Shown: positions 7,764-17,649 of the stretch, in pieces
How positions within the stretch are numbered: the stretch's first letter is position 1
Layout: every line of letters starts with the position of its first letter
Source of the DNA: Gammaproteobacteria bacterium
GTDB taxonomy: Bacteria; Pseudomonadota; Gammaproteobacteria; Xanthomonadales; Wenzhouxiangellaceae
NCBI GenBank assembly: GCA_021772955.1
Contig: JAJFKZ010000073.1
Coordinates: 1 to 33,150, forward strand
DNA: 33,150 nt
Direction: 5' to 3'
Program-made: the position numbers and the translations under genes
The notes under the pieces: model-generated
Database searches by the model: none
What the model was told of the DNA's origin: nothing
The model's input: the letters and a program-made list of their open reading frames with translations, nothing else

Positions 7764-10498
7764 TCGAGAATTTGACCGTTCTCGTCCAGATACTGTATCG
7801 GCCCCAGGTCCAGCGCCTCCAGTTCGGCATCAATTTTGGCGCGATCACCGACCAGCACCCAAAGTAGATTCTGATCGTTGATGTAGTTACCTGCAGCGGC
7901 CCGCACGGCTTGCAGGTCCAGTCCTCGATAACGGCTGGCCAGGGTATCGATGTAATCTTGTGGTCGATCAAAGACCTGGTTGCTTACCAGTGCGCCGAGT
8001 ACCGCAGCAGCAGTCTCATACTGGCCGGGCAGGCTGTTGGTGTTGTTATTAACCACTTTTTTCAGTTCATCTGCGGTCGCCGGAGCGTCACCCAGATAAC
8101 CGGCCAGTTCGCGCTTGATCTCCAGGATTGATTCGCTGGTCTTGTCGGTTTGCACTGGCGCGTAGATCAGCCATGGGCGTTGTCCTTTTGCGTTTTGCGT
8201 AAACGTGAATGCCCCATAGGCCCAGCCCTTGTCTTCGCGCAGATTCATGTTGATGCGTGAGGTGAAGCTACCACCGATGATGTCGTTCATGGCTTCAATC
8301 TCAAGATTGTCCGGCGTGCTGGTCGAAGGAATCAACTGACCGGCCATGATGACGGTTTGTGGCGCGCCTGGGCGATCAATCAGATAAACCGAGCTGGATT
8401 TGCGCTGTGCAACCTGCGCCAGAACTTTGTCTCTGTGGACATCTTTGTTGGCATGCCAGTTGCCAAAGTGCTTGTTCAGCAGTTTGGTGATCTGTTCCAG
8501 CGAGCTGTCACCGACCACGAAAAGTTTGGCATTGTCAGCTTGCAACCAGCGCTGCTGAAATTGTTGCAGATCGCCAGACTCGATACTGGCGACAGATGCT
8601 TCGGTACCGGAGCCGGTAAACGGAATACCGTAGGCATGGTCCTGGCCATACAAAAGTGGCGGCAGCGCGCGCAGTGCCAACCCGATCGGTTGTGCTTTTT
8701 CCTGCTGAATACGCGCCAGCATGCGCTTTTTCTGCAGCGCCAGATCGGCTTCCCTGAACGCCGGGTTGCGGATGATATCGCTGTACAGCTGGATGGATTC
8801 ATCCAGATTGCCGGTTAGCGCCGACAAACTCACACTGGTGGTGTCCAGACTGCTGCCACTGGCCAGGTTGGCACCGAGTTCTTCACTGCGCTGGCTGATT
8901 TCAAGCGCACTGAGCTGCCTGGTGCCCTCGGTGAGCATGCCGGCTGTGAATCCGGCCAGGCCGAGTTTGCCGCCGGCATCGGCAGCATAACCAGCGTCAA
9001 ACACCATGGTCATTTCCACCACTGGCACCGCATCGCGGCGCGCAAACACCACTTCGATACCGTTGTCCAGAGTACTGCGCTGAGTCTGTGGAAAATTCAG
9101 ATCCGGCATTTCGCCCACGGCTGGCAACTGGCTGCGGTCTGCGCTGCTGGCCACGGTGTTGTAAGCCGGGTAGGGCAGTACTGTGAGCTGATAATAGGGC
9201 TGCAGCAGCCAATCGCTGGCAACCTGTTGCAGGTCTTTGCTGCGGGCGGCATTGATGCGTTCAAGACTGACCATGAAATGCCCCGGGTCGTTGGCATACA
9301 GCGCACCCTGCGCCAGCGCCACGGCCTTGCCACCGAAGCCGCCAATCTGTTCCAGGCCACGGATCTCACTGGCATTGATGCTGGTCTTGATGCGTTGCAA
9401 TTCAGCCTTGCCTGGGCCTGTGTCGATCAATTGCTGCAGTTGCTGCTCCAGGATGGTGGTGACTTGCTCGGGTTTTACGCCAGGCTGCAGACTAGTGCTG
9501 ATGGTGAAAATGCTGGCCAGTTCATGACGTTCCAGGCTGGCACTGATATCCGTCACCAACTGTAGCTCCTGCACCAGCTTCTGATACAGCCGTGAGGTCT
9601 TGCCACCGCCCAGAATGTCGGCAAACAGACCCAGCTGATCGGCTGCTTCGGTAATGCGTCCGGGTACTGCCCAGCTTCGATAGATGCGAGTCTGCGGGAC
9701 CTGATCGTGCATGCTTTCGATGATGTCGCTGTCCAATGTTGGCACCCATTGATTCAATTTCTGCAAGGGTGGCCCGGCCGCAATATCGCCAAAATACTTT
9801 TCCACCAGTGGTTTGGCGGTGGCGACGTTGATGTCTCCGGCCAGCACCAGTACCGTGTTGGCCGCGCCATAGTAGGTGTTGAACCAGTTCTTTACGTCAT
9901 CCAGGCTGGCGGCATTCAGGTCTTCCAAGGAACCGATCGTACTCCAGCGATACGGGTGCCCCTGCGGAAACAGCCCCTCCTGCAGTCGATACCTGACCTT
10001 GCCATAGGGCTGATTGTCGCCCTGGCGTTTTTCATTCTGCACCACGCCGCGCTGCTCATCCAGCTTGTCCTGATCAATGACCCCAAGCAGATGGCCCATG
10101 CGGTCTGACTCCATCCACAGCGCCATGTCTAATGCCGGGGTAGGCACTGTGGCAAAATAATTGGTGCGATCAAGCCAGGTGGTGCCGTTCATGCCGGTAG
10201 CGCCGACCTGTTCGAACGGTTTGAAATACTCGTCGTTGTAGTTTTCGCTGCCGTTGAACATCAGGTGTTCAAACAAATGCGCGAAGCCGGTTTTGCCAGG
10301 CTGTTCGTCCTTGGAGCCGACGTGGTACCAGACGCTGACAGCAACAATCGGTGCCTTGTGGTCTTCATGCACGACCACGCGCAGTCCGTTGTCCAGCTGG
10401 AATTGCTGGTAATCAATCGATAAATCTGGCGTATTGGCAGACGACAGTGTGCTGCCCAGCAACAGCAGAATGGTAACAAGGGGGCGTAATGAGATCAT
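7760..10498 (-). CDS. Two-domain M16 family zinc metallopeptidase (pitrilysin/insulinase-like), exported
   Basis: A signal peptide (LVTILLLLGSTLSSANT) leads to a full M16 N-domain. The inverted zinc motif HLFEH covers residues 74-78 (HxxEH), and the third ligand Glu lies at about 156 in GVVQNEKRQ, at the normal spacing. The second half, from about residue 460 (TLDNGIEVVFARRD), repeats the fold without HxxEH, as in other fused M16 proteins where the C-half is catalytically inactive. A length of 912 residues fits the fused periplasmic class. It likely degrades peptides in the periplasm. It is convergent with kdkA (stops overlap) and divergent from the 2OG oxygenase gene across 79 bp. No substrate can be deduced. 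Confidence 0.9.
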   Translation of the reverse strand: MISLRPLVTILLLLGSTLSSANTPDLSIDYQQFQLDNGLRVVVHEDHKAPIVAVSVWYHVGSKDEQPGKTGFAHLFEHLMFNGSENYNDEYFKPFEQVGATGMNGTTWLDRTNYFATVPTPALDMALWMESDRMGHLLGVIDQDKLDEQRGVVQNEKRQGDNQPYGKVRYRLQEGLFPQGHPYRWSTIGSLEDLNAASLDDVKNWFNTYYGAANTVLVLAGDINVATAKPLVEKYFGDIAAGPPLQKLNQWVPTLDSDIIESMHDQVPQTRIYRSWAVPGRITEAADQLGLFADILGGGKTSRLYQKLVQELQLVTDISASLERHELASIFTISTSLQPGVKPEQVTTILEQQLQQLIDTGPGKAELQRIKTSINASEIRGLEQIGGFGGKAVALAQGALYANDPGHFMVSLERINAARSKDLQQVASDWLLQPYYQLTVLPYPAYNTVASSADRSQLPAVGEMPDLNFPQTQRSTLDNGIEVVFARRDAVPVVEMTMVFDAGYAADAGGKLGLAGFTAGMLTEGTRQLSALEISQRSEELGANLASGSSLDTTSVSLSALTGNLDESIQLYSDIIRNPAFREADLALQKKRMLARIQQEKAQPIGLALRALPPLLYGQDHAYGIPFTGSGTEASVASIESGDLQQFQQRWLQADNAKLFVVGDSSLEQITKLLNKHFGNWHANKDVHRDKVLAQVAQRKSSSVYLIDRPGAPQTVIMAGQLIPSTSTPDNLEIEAMNDIIGGSFTSRINMNLREDKGWAYGAFTFTQNAKGQRPWLIYAPVQTDKTSESILEIKRELAGYLGDAPATADELKKVVNNNTNSLPGQYETAAAVLGALVSNQVFDRPQDYIDTLASRYRGLDLQAVRAAAGNYINDQNLLWVLVGDRAKIDAELEALDLGPIQYLDENGQILD

Positions 10499-10577
10499 CG
10501 TTTAATGCTTCCTGTATGTTATAAAATAAAGCGCTTCAGCTTACCAGCAGTGCAGTTGTCTGCCTGTGCAAATAGTC

Positions 10578-11270
10578 ATGGATAGTACAAAATTGGATAT
10601 TGAACAAATCGATCTTTTCAGCGTGCCCATTTGGCGTTTCCGGCTGCCGGAAATGCAGCCTTATGAAGCAGAACTGCGTCAACAGATGTTGCAACAATGG
10701 GAGGCAGGTGCGTTTCAGAAACACCAGTTTGGCTATGGCTATCAGACCTCCAGCGTGCTGTTTGATCGGGACAATCTGGCCGCCAGCCCGGCCCTGCAGA
10801 CCTTGCAGCAGGCATTTGCCAGCCGCGTGCGGCAGATACTGCGACAGCGTGTTAATCACACTGTTCACCTGCCGCCGGATGTTTATGCGTATATGGCCTG
10901 GGCACTTGTGCAAACCAACGAAGACTGGGTCAATGGCACCTGGCACGATCATGCGCCGGCGCTGATCAGCGGCTGCTATTACCTGCAACAGCCGGAAACG
11001 GCCCATGACACTGAGGGAGCCCTGGCATTTCAGCGACCCGGCAGCGTCGATAGCTTTGTTCGCCAAGTGCAATATGTGCAGCCGCAGCAGGGTGATTTTA
11101 TTTTGTTTCCTTCGTATTTGAGTCATCGGCCCACACCATGCCCGTCAGCTCGTGAGTTACGTATTTCTATCAATATGGACGCGTATGTGCATTGGCTGCA
11201 CTGGGACGAGTCGGGCAAGCCACGGATTCATCCAGAGCGTTACCGACAATTGCGAGAAGACTCACTCTGA
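10578..11270 (+). CDS. Putative 2OG-Fe(II) oxygenase (TIGR02466-like)
   Basis: The track starts at GTG 10566. The ATG at 10578 gives MDSTKLDIEQIDLFSVPIWR and is more family-like, but neither start has a strong Shine-Dalgarno. The protein is about 230 residues. The double-stranded beta-helix signature is partly visible: GTWHDHAPALISGCYYL (first metal-binding part), a strand ending in FILFPSYLSHRPTP (distal His), and an Arg in ELRISINMD that would bind 2-oxoglutarate. This matches the small proteobacterial family of putative oxygenases beginning with a LF..PIW motif. The substrate is unknown. Its stop overlaps the convergent csiV stop by 9 bp. Confidence in the family is fair, and enzyme activity is inferred. 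Confidence 0.65.
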   Translation: MDSTKLDIEQIDLFSVPIWRFRLPEMQPYEAELRQQMLQQWEAGAFQKHQFGYGYQTSSVLFDRDNLAASPALQTLQQAFASRVRQILRQRVNHTVHLPPDVYAYMAWALVQTNEDWVNGTWHDHAPALISGCYYLQQPETAHDTEGALAFQRPGSVDSFVRQVQYVQPQQGDFILFPSYLSHRPTPCPSARELRISINMDAYVHWLHWDESGKPRIHPERYRQLREDSL

Positions 11271-12134
11271 CTGGTTTGCCGTCAGCTCAGTGTCGGCTTG
11301 CTCGCTTGCCGCAGGATCTTCGCTAGCGACCACCTGGCTGATCAGCACCAGTGCCGCCAGTCCGGAACTGTCGAAGTATTCCATGCGTTCGGACTGGATG
11401 CGACGCTGTTGCTGCAAATAGCGTGCCCGGTACTGCGGTTGCTCCGGGTGTTCGTTGCTGGCGTCCGCAGCTGATGGAGTATTGCTGGTGGAGCGAAAGT
11501 AGAGCACTTCCGAGCGCTGCTCGATGTTCAGGTCGACGGTGCCGATGTAGCCGGTGTTGATCTTGATGCTGCCATCCAGCTGATAGGTCAACTCGTCGCT
11601 GCCTGCTGGTTGCTGAGCGCTGGCGGTAGCTTCATCGTCAAGCTCGCTAGATACCGCTTGCGAGGCGGCTATCAGGAGTTGATCGTCATGGATGCGCCAA
11701 CGGCGGCCGATGCCCGCAGGTTGCTGCCACTGATAATAGCCCAGCAACTGATAATCCTTTTGCAAACGCAGCCAGGCCTTGTGCATTGGTTCTGAGGCAA
11801 ACAGCTGATCTTCAGTCAGGTTCAGGCTGGCCGCCATTCGGCCCGGGTCGCCGGCTTGCGCAAACATGGTCGGCTGCACCGTCAGCTTGCTGAAATCGCC
11901 AATCTCGGCCACCGCATGCCAGGCGATGTCGCTGTCCGGGTGCGCGAACAGCAGCAGTTCCACATGCCACTCTTGCGATTCTTCTGCTGGCTTTTGTGCC
12001 TGGTCTGACTGCGCACTGGCCATGCCAATGCCCGCTGCGAGCAGCAGAATCAGGCAGCTGCACGCGCGCCTGAGTATGACACTTGGGTCAGGCGTGCTGA
12101 GCCTTGCTGGTGGTTTCATTGCGGGTCGATTCAT
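11262..12134 (-). CDS. csiV: CsiV-like periplasmic peptidoglycan-binding protein
   Basis: CsiV was named in Vibrio for cell-shape integrity. It binds peptidoglycan and activates LpoA. This ORF has a signal peptide (LRRACSCLILLLAAGIGMAS, cleavage near ASAQ) and begins the mature part with EWHVELLLFAHPDSDIAWH, the typical start of the family. It has a SIKINTGYIGTVDLNIEQR segment near residues 190-215. It directly follows mfd, the common gammaproteobacterial order. The start is uncertain: ATG 12134 overlaps the mfd 3' end by 47 bp, ATG 12119 is the alternative, and neither has a good Shine-Dalgarno. Assignment rests on position plus modest sequence similarity. Confidence 0.65.
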   Translation of the reverse strand: MNRPAMKPPARLSTPDPSVILRRACSCLILLLAAGIGMASAQSDQAQKPAEESQEWHVELLLFAHPDSDIAWHAVAEIGDFSKLTVQPTMFAQAGDPGRMAASLNLTEDQLFASEPMHKAWLRLQKDYQLLGYYQWQQPAGIGRRWRIHDDQLLIAASQAVSSELDDEATASAQQPAGSDELTYQLDGSIKINTGYIGTVDLNIEQRSEVLYFRSTSNTPSAADASNEHPEQPQYRARYLQQQRRIQSERMEYFDSSGLAALVLISQVVASEDPAASEQADTELTANQSE

Positions 12135-15100
12135 GGCTGGTACTATCCGTTGTTTTCAGGTCCTGCAGTAATTGACGAATATAAAGCAATCGCTGTTGAT
12201 CGTCATCTATCGTGGCTTTCAGGCTCAGCCGATGCTGACCCTGCAGTTTGAACTCATCCGCCTGATATTGCACCTTCTTGATCAGATTGGCACTGTTCAG
12301 CTGCGGCTTGTCACCGATATCAATCCAGCCGCCGCCGGGACCAAAATCAATGCGTTCAAGCCCCATGGCTTTGGCTTGCAACTTCAGTTGACTGATCGCG
12401 ACCAGGTTTTTGGCTGGTTGCGGCAACAGACCGAAGCGATCGATCAGTTCAATCTGTAGCTGCCGCAGTGCCTCATTGTCAGCGGCCATGCTGATGCGTT
12501 TGTACAGCGTCAGTCGCATCGGCACGTCAGGCAGGTAATCGTCCGGGATAAACGCCGGCAAATGCAATTCGACATCGCCAGTGCGCAATAAGGGCTGACT
12601 CAGATCCGGCTCCTCGCCAGCGCGCAGCGCTGCTACAACCTGTTCCAGCATCTGCAGATGCAGTTCAAAGCCAAGCGCCTGCATCTGTCCGCTTTGTTCC
12701 TCTCCCAGCAACTCACCGGCACCACGAATTTCCATGTCGTGCGTGGACAGTGCAAAGCCCGCTCCCAGGTCTTCCAGCTCACTGATGGCATCCAGGCGTT
12801 TGCGCGCGTCGGCGGTCAGGTTTTGCCAGTCCGAGATCAGCAGATAGGCAAAGGCCCGATGGTGTGAACGTCCGACCCGTCCACGCAGCTGGTGCAATTG
12901 CGCCAGTCCGAAGTGGTCGGCTTTGTTGATGAGGATGGTGTTGGCGCTGGGTACGTCGATGCCGTTTTCAATGATCGTGGTACTGACCAGAATACTGAAC
13001 CGGCGTGCGTAAAAATCACGCATGACGCGTTCCATCTCAGGCTGCGGCATCTGGCCATGCGCGATGGCGATGGTCTCGTGCGGGAACAATCGTGCCAGCT
13101 GGTTGGCCATGGCCTGGATGGTGCGCACCTCATTGTGCAGAAAATACACCTGACCGCCGCGTTGCAGTTCACGCTCGATGGCATCGGTGATCAGGGTGTC
13201 GTCCCACTGGGTGACGGTGGTCTTGACCGCGATTCGGCGTGCCGGCGGCGTGGCAATGATGGAAAGATCACGAATGCCTGACATGGCCATGCCCAGGGTT
13301 CTGGGAATCGGCGTCGCGGTCAGGGTGAGCATGTCAACCGAGGCGCGCAGGGTTTTCAGTTTCTCCTTGTGGCGCACACCGAAGCGCTGTTCTTCGTCAA
13401 CAATCAGCAGACCCAGATTGTTGAAGCTGACATTGTCCTGCAGCAGTCGGTGGGTCCCGATAACGATGTCCAGCGTACCGTTCTGCATACTCTCAAGCAA
13501 GGCGCTGGCTTCTGCTGACGAGCGGGCTCTCGAGAGCAGGCCGATTTTCACCGGCCAATCGGCAAAACGGTCGGAAAACACATTGAAATGCTGGCGTGCC
13601 AGCAGGGTGGTAGGACACAGCAAGGCAACCTGATAACCAGCCTGCGCGGCCACAAACGCGGCCCGCAGAGCAACCTCGGTCTTGCCAAAGCCGACATCGC
13701 CGCAGATCACACGGTCCATGATTCTGGTGCTGGTCATGTCTTGCAGAACCGCATCGATGGCGGTTTGCTGGTCCGGGGTTTCCTCGAATGCAAAGGTTGC
13801 TGAAAACTCGGTGTAGAGTTTGCGATCCAGCACCATGGCAGTGCCGACGGAAGCTTCCCGGCGGGCGTAGATGTCCAGTAATTCGGCTGCCGCATCACGG
13901 ATTTTTCGGGCCGCCTTGCGCCTGGTTTTCTGCCAGCGATCACTGCCAAGTTTATGCAGTGAGGTTTTGTCACTGTCGGCGCCGATGTAGCGAGTGATCA
14001 TTTGCAAATCACTGATCGGCACATACAGTTTGTCGCCTTCGGCGTATTCCAGGGTCAGGTATTCACCTTCCATGCCGGCCACCTGCAGCAGACTCAAACC
14101 CCGGTAACGGCCGATACCCTGTTCCTCGTGCACCACCAGTGCACCCGCCTGCAAATCTGCCAGACCACGGATCACGGCGGCCGGGTCACGTTCGCTGCTG
14201 CGGCGATGTTTTTGTCGCACCCGACCCTTGAACAATTGTGTTTCGGTCAGTATCAGCAGCTGTTCGTCGGGCAACTCCAGGCCATCACTGAGCGGCAGGT
14301 CCACCACGGCCAGACGTACATCGGGGCTGGCTCGAAACGCATGCCAGTCGGGCAGATGCCGGGTTTTGATGTTGAAGGCCGCGAGCGACTCTGCCAGCAC
14401 TTCACGTCGGCCCGCACTGTCGGCAGCGAGCAGTATGCGGCCCGAATAGGCTGACAGCAACCGATTGATGCCGTGCTCGGCCGTGCTGCTGTGCAGGTCG
14501 ATTTCTGGTGCAGCATTGACCTGGAAATGACAACGTGTGGCAGCTGTGGAATGCTGGTCATCGGCTGCCAGCTCAATGCTGCCGGGGCGATCCAGTTCGC
14601 CGTGCAGTTCGTTCAGATCGATATACAGCTCATCGGGGCTGAGGATCGGTCGCTGAATGTCATGCCGGCGTTGCTCGTAGCGCTCATTCACGTGTGACAG
14701 AAACTGTTCTGCTGCAGCTCTGCAATCCGCCTGCAGGATCAGCTGCGGATGCTGGCCCAAGTAATCGAACAGACTGCTGGTTTGTGCAAAAAACAGCGGC
14801 AGAAAATACTCCAGGCCCTGTGGATGATAACCCTTGCGTAATTCCTGATAAATCGTGCAGTGGCGCATGTCCAGCGCAAAGCGCTGTCGATAGCGTTGCC
14901 GAAACAGTTCCGTGGATTCGGGGGTAAATGGGTATTCCCGACTTGGCAACAGGTTGATGCCGGTCAGCGATTCCAGCGATCTTTGTGTCTCTGCATCAAA
15001 GCTTCGTAACGAGGCAATTTCATCATCCAGCCATTCGATCCGAAGCGGATTGGCCGAGCCTGAGGGAAATACATCCAGCAGTGCACCACGCTGGGCAAAC

Positions 15101-15612
15101 TGACCGGTCTGGTACACCGCATCCACGGCGTCATAACCGGTGTTGATCAGGTTTTGCCGAAACTGCAGCATCGGCAGTTCAATACCCACTTGCAGCTGCA
15201 TGCTGTGGCCATGGATGAATTCTGTCGGCGACAGACGCTGTAACAATGTGCTGACTGGAACAATCAACAGACCGCGTTGGGTGTTGGGCAGACTGGCGAG
15301 GGTCGCGAGCCGGGCAGAAATGATGTCCGGATGTGGCGAGAACAGATCGTAGGGCAGGGTTTCCCAGTCGGGAAAGTGCAGTACCGGCAATTGCTCATCA
15401 TCACGCAAAAGCAGGCAGTCGCGCTCCAGCATGCTGGCTTGTTGCGCACTGCTGCAGATGACCACGGTGAGGCCGTGATGACGTCGCGCCGTTGCACACA
15501 CCGCCAGTGCCGAGGCGGCCGCACGTGCCGGGCTGCCATGCAGTCCGTGCCAGACGTTAAGCCCCGAATCGGCCGGCAACGGCGGATGCAGCGGTGAGTA
15601 GGAATCTCGCAT
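12088..15612 (-). CDS. mfd: Transcription-repair coupling factor Mfd
   Basis: Mfd displaces RNA polymerase stalled at DNA lesions and recruits UvrA. At 1174 residues it matches the usual 1150-1170. Visible parts are the UvrB-like N-terminal domain (FPDWETLPYDLFSPHPDII), the RNAP-interaction region (GALVVHEEQGIGRYRGL), helicase motif I GDVGFGKTEVALR near residue 637, the DEEQRFGVRHKEKLK box, TATPIPRTLGMA (motif III/TRG region), QLRGRVGRS (motif VI) and a C-terminal TRCF domain. All motifs look intact. It lies 87 bp downstream of nhaC on the same strand and overlaps csiV, so mfd and csiV are likely co-transcribed. Confidence 0.98.
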   Translation of the reverse strand: MRDSYSPLHPPLPADSGLNVWHGLHGSPARAAASALAVCATARRHHGLTVVICSSAQQASMLERDCLLLRDDEQLPVLHFPDWETLPYDLFSPHPDIISARLATLASLPNTQRGLLIVPVSTLLQRLSPTEFIHGHSMQLQVGIELPMLQFRQNLINTGYDAVDAVYQTGQFAQRGALLDVFPSGSANPLRIEWLDDEIASLRSFDAETQRSLESLTGINLLPSREYPFTPESTELFRQRYRQRFALDMRHCTIYQELRKGYHPQGLEYFLPLFFAQTSSLFDYLGQHPQLILQADCRAAAEQFLSHVNERYEQRRHDIQRPILSPDELYIDLNELHGELDRPGSIELAADDQHSTAATRCHFQVNAAPEIDLHSSTAEHGINRLLSAYSGRILLAADSAGRREVLAESLAAFNIKTRHLPDWHAFRASPDVRLAVVDLPLSDGLELPDEQLLILTETQLFKGRVRQKHRRSSERDPAAVIRGLADLQAGALVVHEEQGIGRYRGLSLLQVAGMEGEYLTLEYAEGDKLYVPISDLQMITRYIGADSDKTSLHKLGSDRWQKTRRKAARKIRDAAAELLDIYARREASVGTAMVLDRKLYTEFSATFAFEETPDQQTAIDAVLQDMTSTRIMDRVICGDVGFGKTEVALRAAFVAAQAGYQVALLCPTTLLARQHFNVFSDRFADWPVKIGLLSRARSSAEASALLESMQNGTLDIVIGTHRLLQDNVSFNNLGLLIVDEEQRFGVRHKEKLKTLRASVDMLTLTATPIPRTLGMAMSGIRDLSIIATPPARRIAVKTTVTQWDDTLITDAIERELQRGGQVYFLHNEVRTIQAMANQLARLFPHETIAIAHGQMPQPEMERVMRDFYARRFSILVSTTIIENGIDVPSANTILINKADHFGLAQLHQLRGRVGRSHHRAFAYLLISDWQNLTADARKRLDAISELEDLGAGFALSTHDMEIRGAGELLGEEQSGQMQALGFELHLQMLEQVVAALRAGEEPDLSQPLLRTGDVELHLPAFIPDDYLPDVPMRLTLYKRISMAADNEALRQLQIELIDRFGLLPQPAKNLVAISQLKLQAKAMGLERIDFGPGGGWIDIGDKPQLNSANLIKKVQYQADEFKLQGQHRLSLKATIDDDQQRLLYIRQLLQDLKTTDSTSHESTRNETTSKAQHA

Positions 15613-15699
15613 AGTGAAAAGCTGAGTCAGTAATGAGTTGTGACGGTCTGCTGTGGTCCGGTCACTGCGGCAGCTCTGACCGCAATCATGCTGATGAAT

Positions 15700-17433
15700 T
15701 CAGGGGCGGTAGTTGACCACCGGTTTCCCGAACCAGCGTAATAGTATAAACAGTACCGCAGCCGATGACAGCAGCCCCAACCACCAGGGCAGTCCATAGC
15801 CAACCGGAATCATGGCCACCAGCATGGCAACGACACCAACCAGCAACGCATACGGCAGCTGCGTGCGCACATGTTCGATATGATCGCAGTGACTGGCCAT
15901 GGACGACATGATCGTGGTATCTGAAATCGGCGAACAATGATCGCCCCACACCGAGCCTCCCAACACTGCCGCTGTGGCGGTATAAATGATGTGCCAGTGT
16001 TGCTGTTCGGTCATGCCTTGCAGGTCCAGCATGGTCCATGCCATCGGTAGTGCCAGTGGCAATAAAATGCCCATGACGCCCCAACTGGTGCCGGTGGCAA
16101 AGGCTGTGGCTGCGGCGATCACAAACACCAGCGACGGCAGCAACTGCACCGGCAACCAGTCGCCAATCAACTCGACCAGATAATTGGCGGTACCCAGTTG
16201 CAACGTGATTTCGCCCAATGACCAGGCCAGCAGCAAAATGATCATGGCGAACAGCATGTTCTGTATGCCGCTGAACCAGGCCTTGAGTGTTTTTTCCACG
16301 CTCAGCAGTCGTCCTGGCAGCGTAACCAGCACTGCCGACAACACGCCCAGCATGGAGCCCCAAAGCAGTGACTTGTAGCTGTCGGAAGCACCCACGATGT
16401 TGCGCAGTGTCGCGGCATCCCCAGCCAGTGCCTGCACCCCCGTGTACCAGAGCCCACCCATAACCGCAATGATTAACACGGCGATGGGGATCAGGGCATT
16501 GCGGGCGTGGGCGTGCTCGGCATCGATGCTGTTTTCAATGTCCGTGTGTTCGGCATTGCTGGCCGCACCGGGTTGATCGGCAGGATCCAGCCGGACCCTG
16601 GTTTCGGCATCCAGCATGGGGCCGAAATCGCGGCCGCTGACGGTAATCAAGAACACGAAAAACAAGGCCAATAGCGGGTAAAAGCTGTATGGAATGGAGT
16701 TCAGGAACACCAGGTAGGCCTGTTCGTTGAAACCCTCTATGCCGGCGATGGCATCCTGAATCAGTCCGACTTCATAACCTACCCAGGTGGTAATCAGCGC
16801 GATGCTGGCGACCGGTGCAGCAGTTGAATCGACGATGTATGCCAGCTTGGCACGGGAAATGCGCATGCGATCGGTCAGCGGTCGCATGGTATTGCCAACC
16901 ACCAGCGAGTTGGCATAATCGTCAAAAAAAATGGCCAGCCCCATGCACCAGGTGGTTATCGCTGCACGCCGGGCGTCGTTGGCCCAGTGACTGATGCGCT
17001 TGACGATACCCTGCATGCCGCCGTTGGCCGAGATGATGCCGACCATGCCGCCGATCATCAATGAAAACAATATGATTGCGGCATGATCGCTGTCACTCAG
17101 GGCGTTCAGAACATAGACCTGCAGCACGGCCAGCAAGCCGGAGAACACGGCTTCCAAATCCTGTCCGGCAACGATCCAGGCGCCCAACCAGACCCCGACA
17201 AACAATGCCGGCACCACTTGGCGAAACAACAGTGCCAGCACAATCGCCAGCAGTGGTGGCAGCACCGACCACAGGCCGCGATGATCGCCAAGTTCGCCGC
17301 TGGCTGCACTGGCTGCGTCGGGATACAGTGTGATCAGTACAACGATCAGCAGCATGAGGCTGGTTAATGCAGGTCGAAGTCGCGCCGGTTCGGCAGACGC
17401 TATGGAAAAGCTCGTTGCTGTGCTGATAATCAC
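15700..17433 (-). CDS. nhaC: NhaC-family Na+/H+ antiporter
   Basis: This is an integral inner-membrane protein of 577 residues with about 12 hydrophobic segments, exchanging Na+ (or organic anions) for H+. The family signatures are ATGTSWGVMGILLPLALP and VWGDHCSPISDTTIMSS, plus the NTMRPLTDRMRISRAKLAY loop. The start is a GTG at 17433 with AGGGAG upstream (about 11-nt spacing). The cytoplasmic loop around residues 285-320 is acidic and less conserved. A short MITE-like element begins 22 bp upstream of the start, so the promoter region has been invaded. NhaC relatives also include malate/lactate antiporters, so the exact substrate is open. Confidence 0.88.
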   Translation of the reverse strand: MIISTATSFSIASAEPARLRPALTSLMLLIVVLITLYPDAASAASGELGDHRGLWSVLPPLLAIVLALLFRQVVPALFVGVWLGAWIVAGQDLEAVFSGLLAVLQVYVLNALSDSDHAAIILFSLMIGGMVGIISANGGMQGIVKRISHWANDARRAAITTWCMGLAIFFDDYANSLVVGNTMRPLTDRMRISRAKLAYIVDSTAAPVASIALITTWVGYEVGLIQDAIAGIEGFNEQAYLVFLNSIPYSFYPLLALFFVFLITVSGRDFGPMLDAETRVRLDPADQPGAASNAEHTDIENSIDAEHAHARNALIPIAVLIIAVMGGLWYTGVQALAGDAATLRNIVGASDSYKSLLWGSMLGVLSAVLVTLPGRLLSVEKTLKAWFSGIQNMLFAMIILLLAWSLGEITLQLGTANYLVELIGDWLPVQLLPSLVFVIAAATAFATGTSWGVMGILLPLALPMAWTMLDLQGMTEQQHWHIIYTATAAVLGGSVWGDHCSPISDTTIMSSMASHCDHIEHVRTQLPYALLVGVVAMLVAMIPVGYGLPWWLGLLSSAAVLFILLRWFGKPVVNYRP

Positions 17434-17455
17434 GCTGGTGCTTGCTCCCTGGTGG

Positions 17456-17622
17456 CTAGCCCGTATATTTCATGAAGGGTTCGAGGTGCAACGCCAGATT
17501 TGGCCTGAACTCGAACAGGACAAACTGTATCCACTTCACTATGCAAAAATTCAATGTTGGCGCCTTGTTTATCCGTAAAGTATGACTAGTAACAGTCTGC
17601 CCTCATGACATATGCGGGCTAG
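17456..17622 (+). mobile_element. MITE-like element, short copy (167 bp)
   Basis: The ends are inverted repeats of 23 bp. The left end begins CTAGCCCGTATATTTCATGA, and the right end, reverse-complemented, begins CTAGCCCGCATATGTCATGA; they match at 20 of 23 positions. The interior shares TGCAACGCCAGATTTGGCCT and CTCGAACAGGACAA with the copy at 32226, and CGCCTTGTTTAT near the right end. It has no coding capacity, so any movement must depend on a transposase elsewhere. Relative to the 32226 copy it lacks an 84-bp hairpin cassette, and a single TCGAGG remains at the junction. It occupies the intergenic region between nhaC and the DUF349 gene. Confidence 0.8.
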
Positions 17623-17649
17623 TATCCTGATGCTGTCAGCTTGCGCGGA

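Noticed and set aside
13600-13800. Possible frameshift in mfd suggested by many overlapping small ORFs
   Set aside because: The mfd frame is continuous with all helicase motifs in order; the small ORFs are other-frame shadows.
15686-16363. 225-residue minus-strand ORF overlapping nhaC
   Set aside because: Alternative frame inside nhaC, Gly/His/Arg-rich, no membrane segments or motif.
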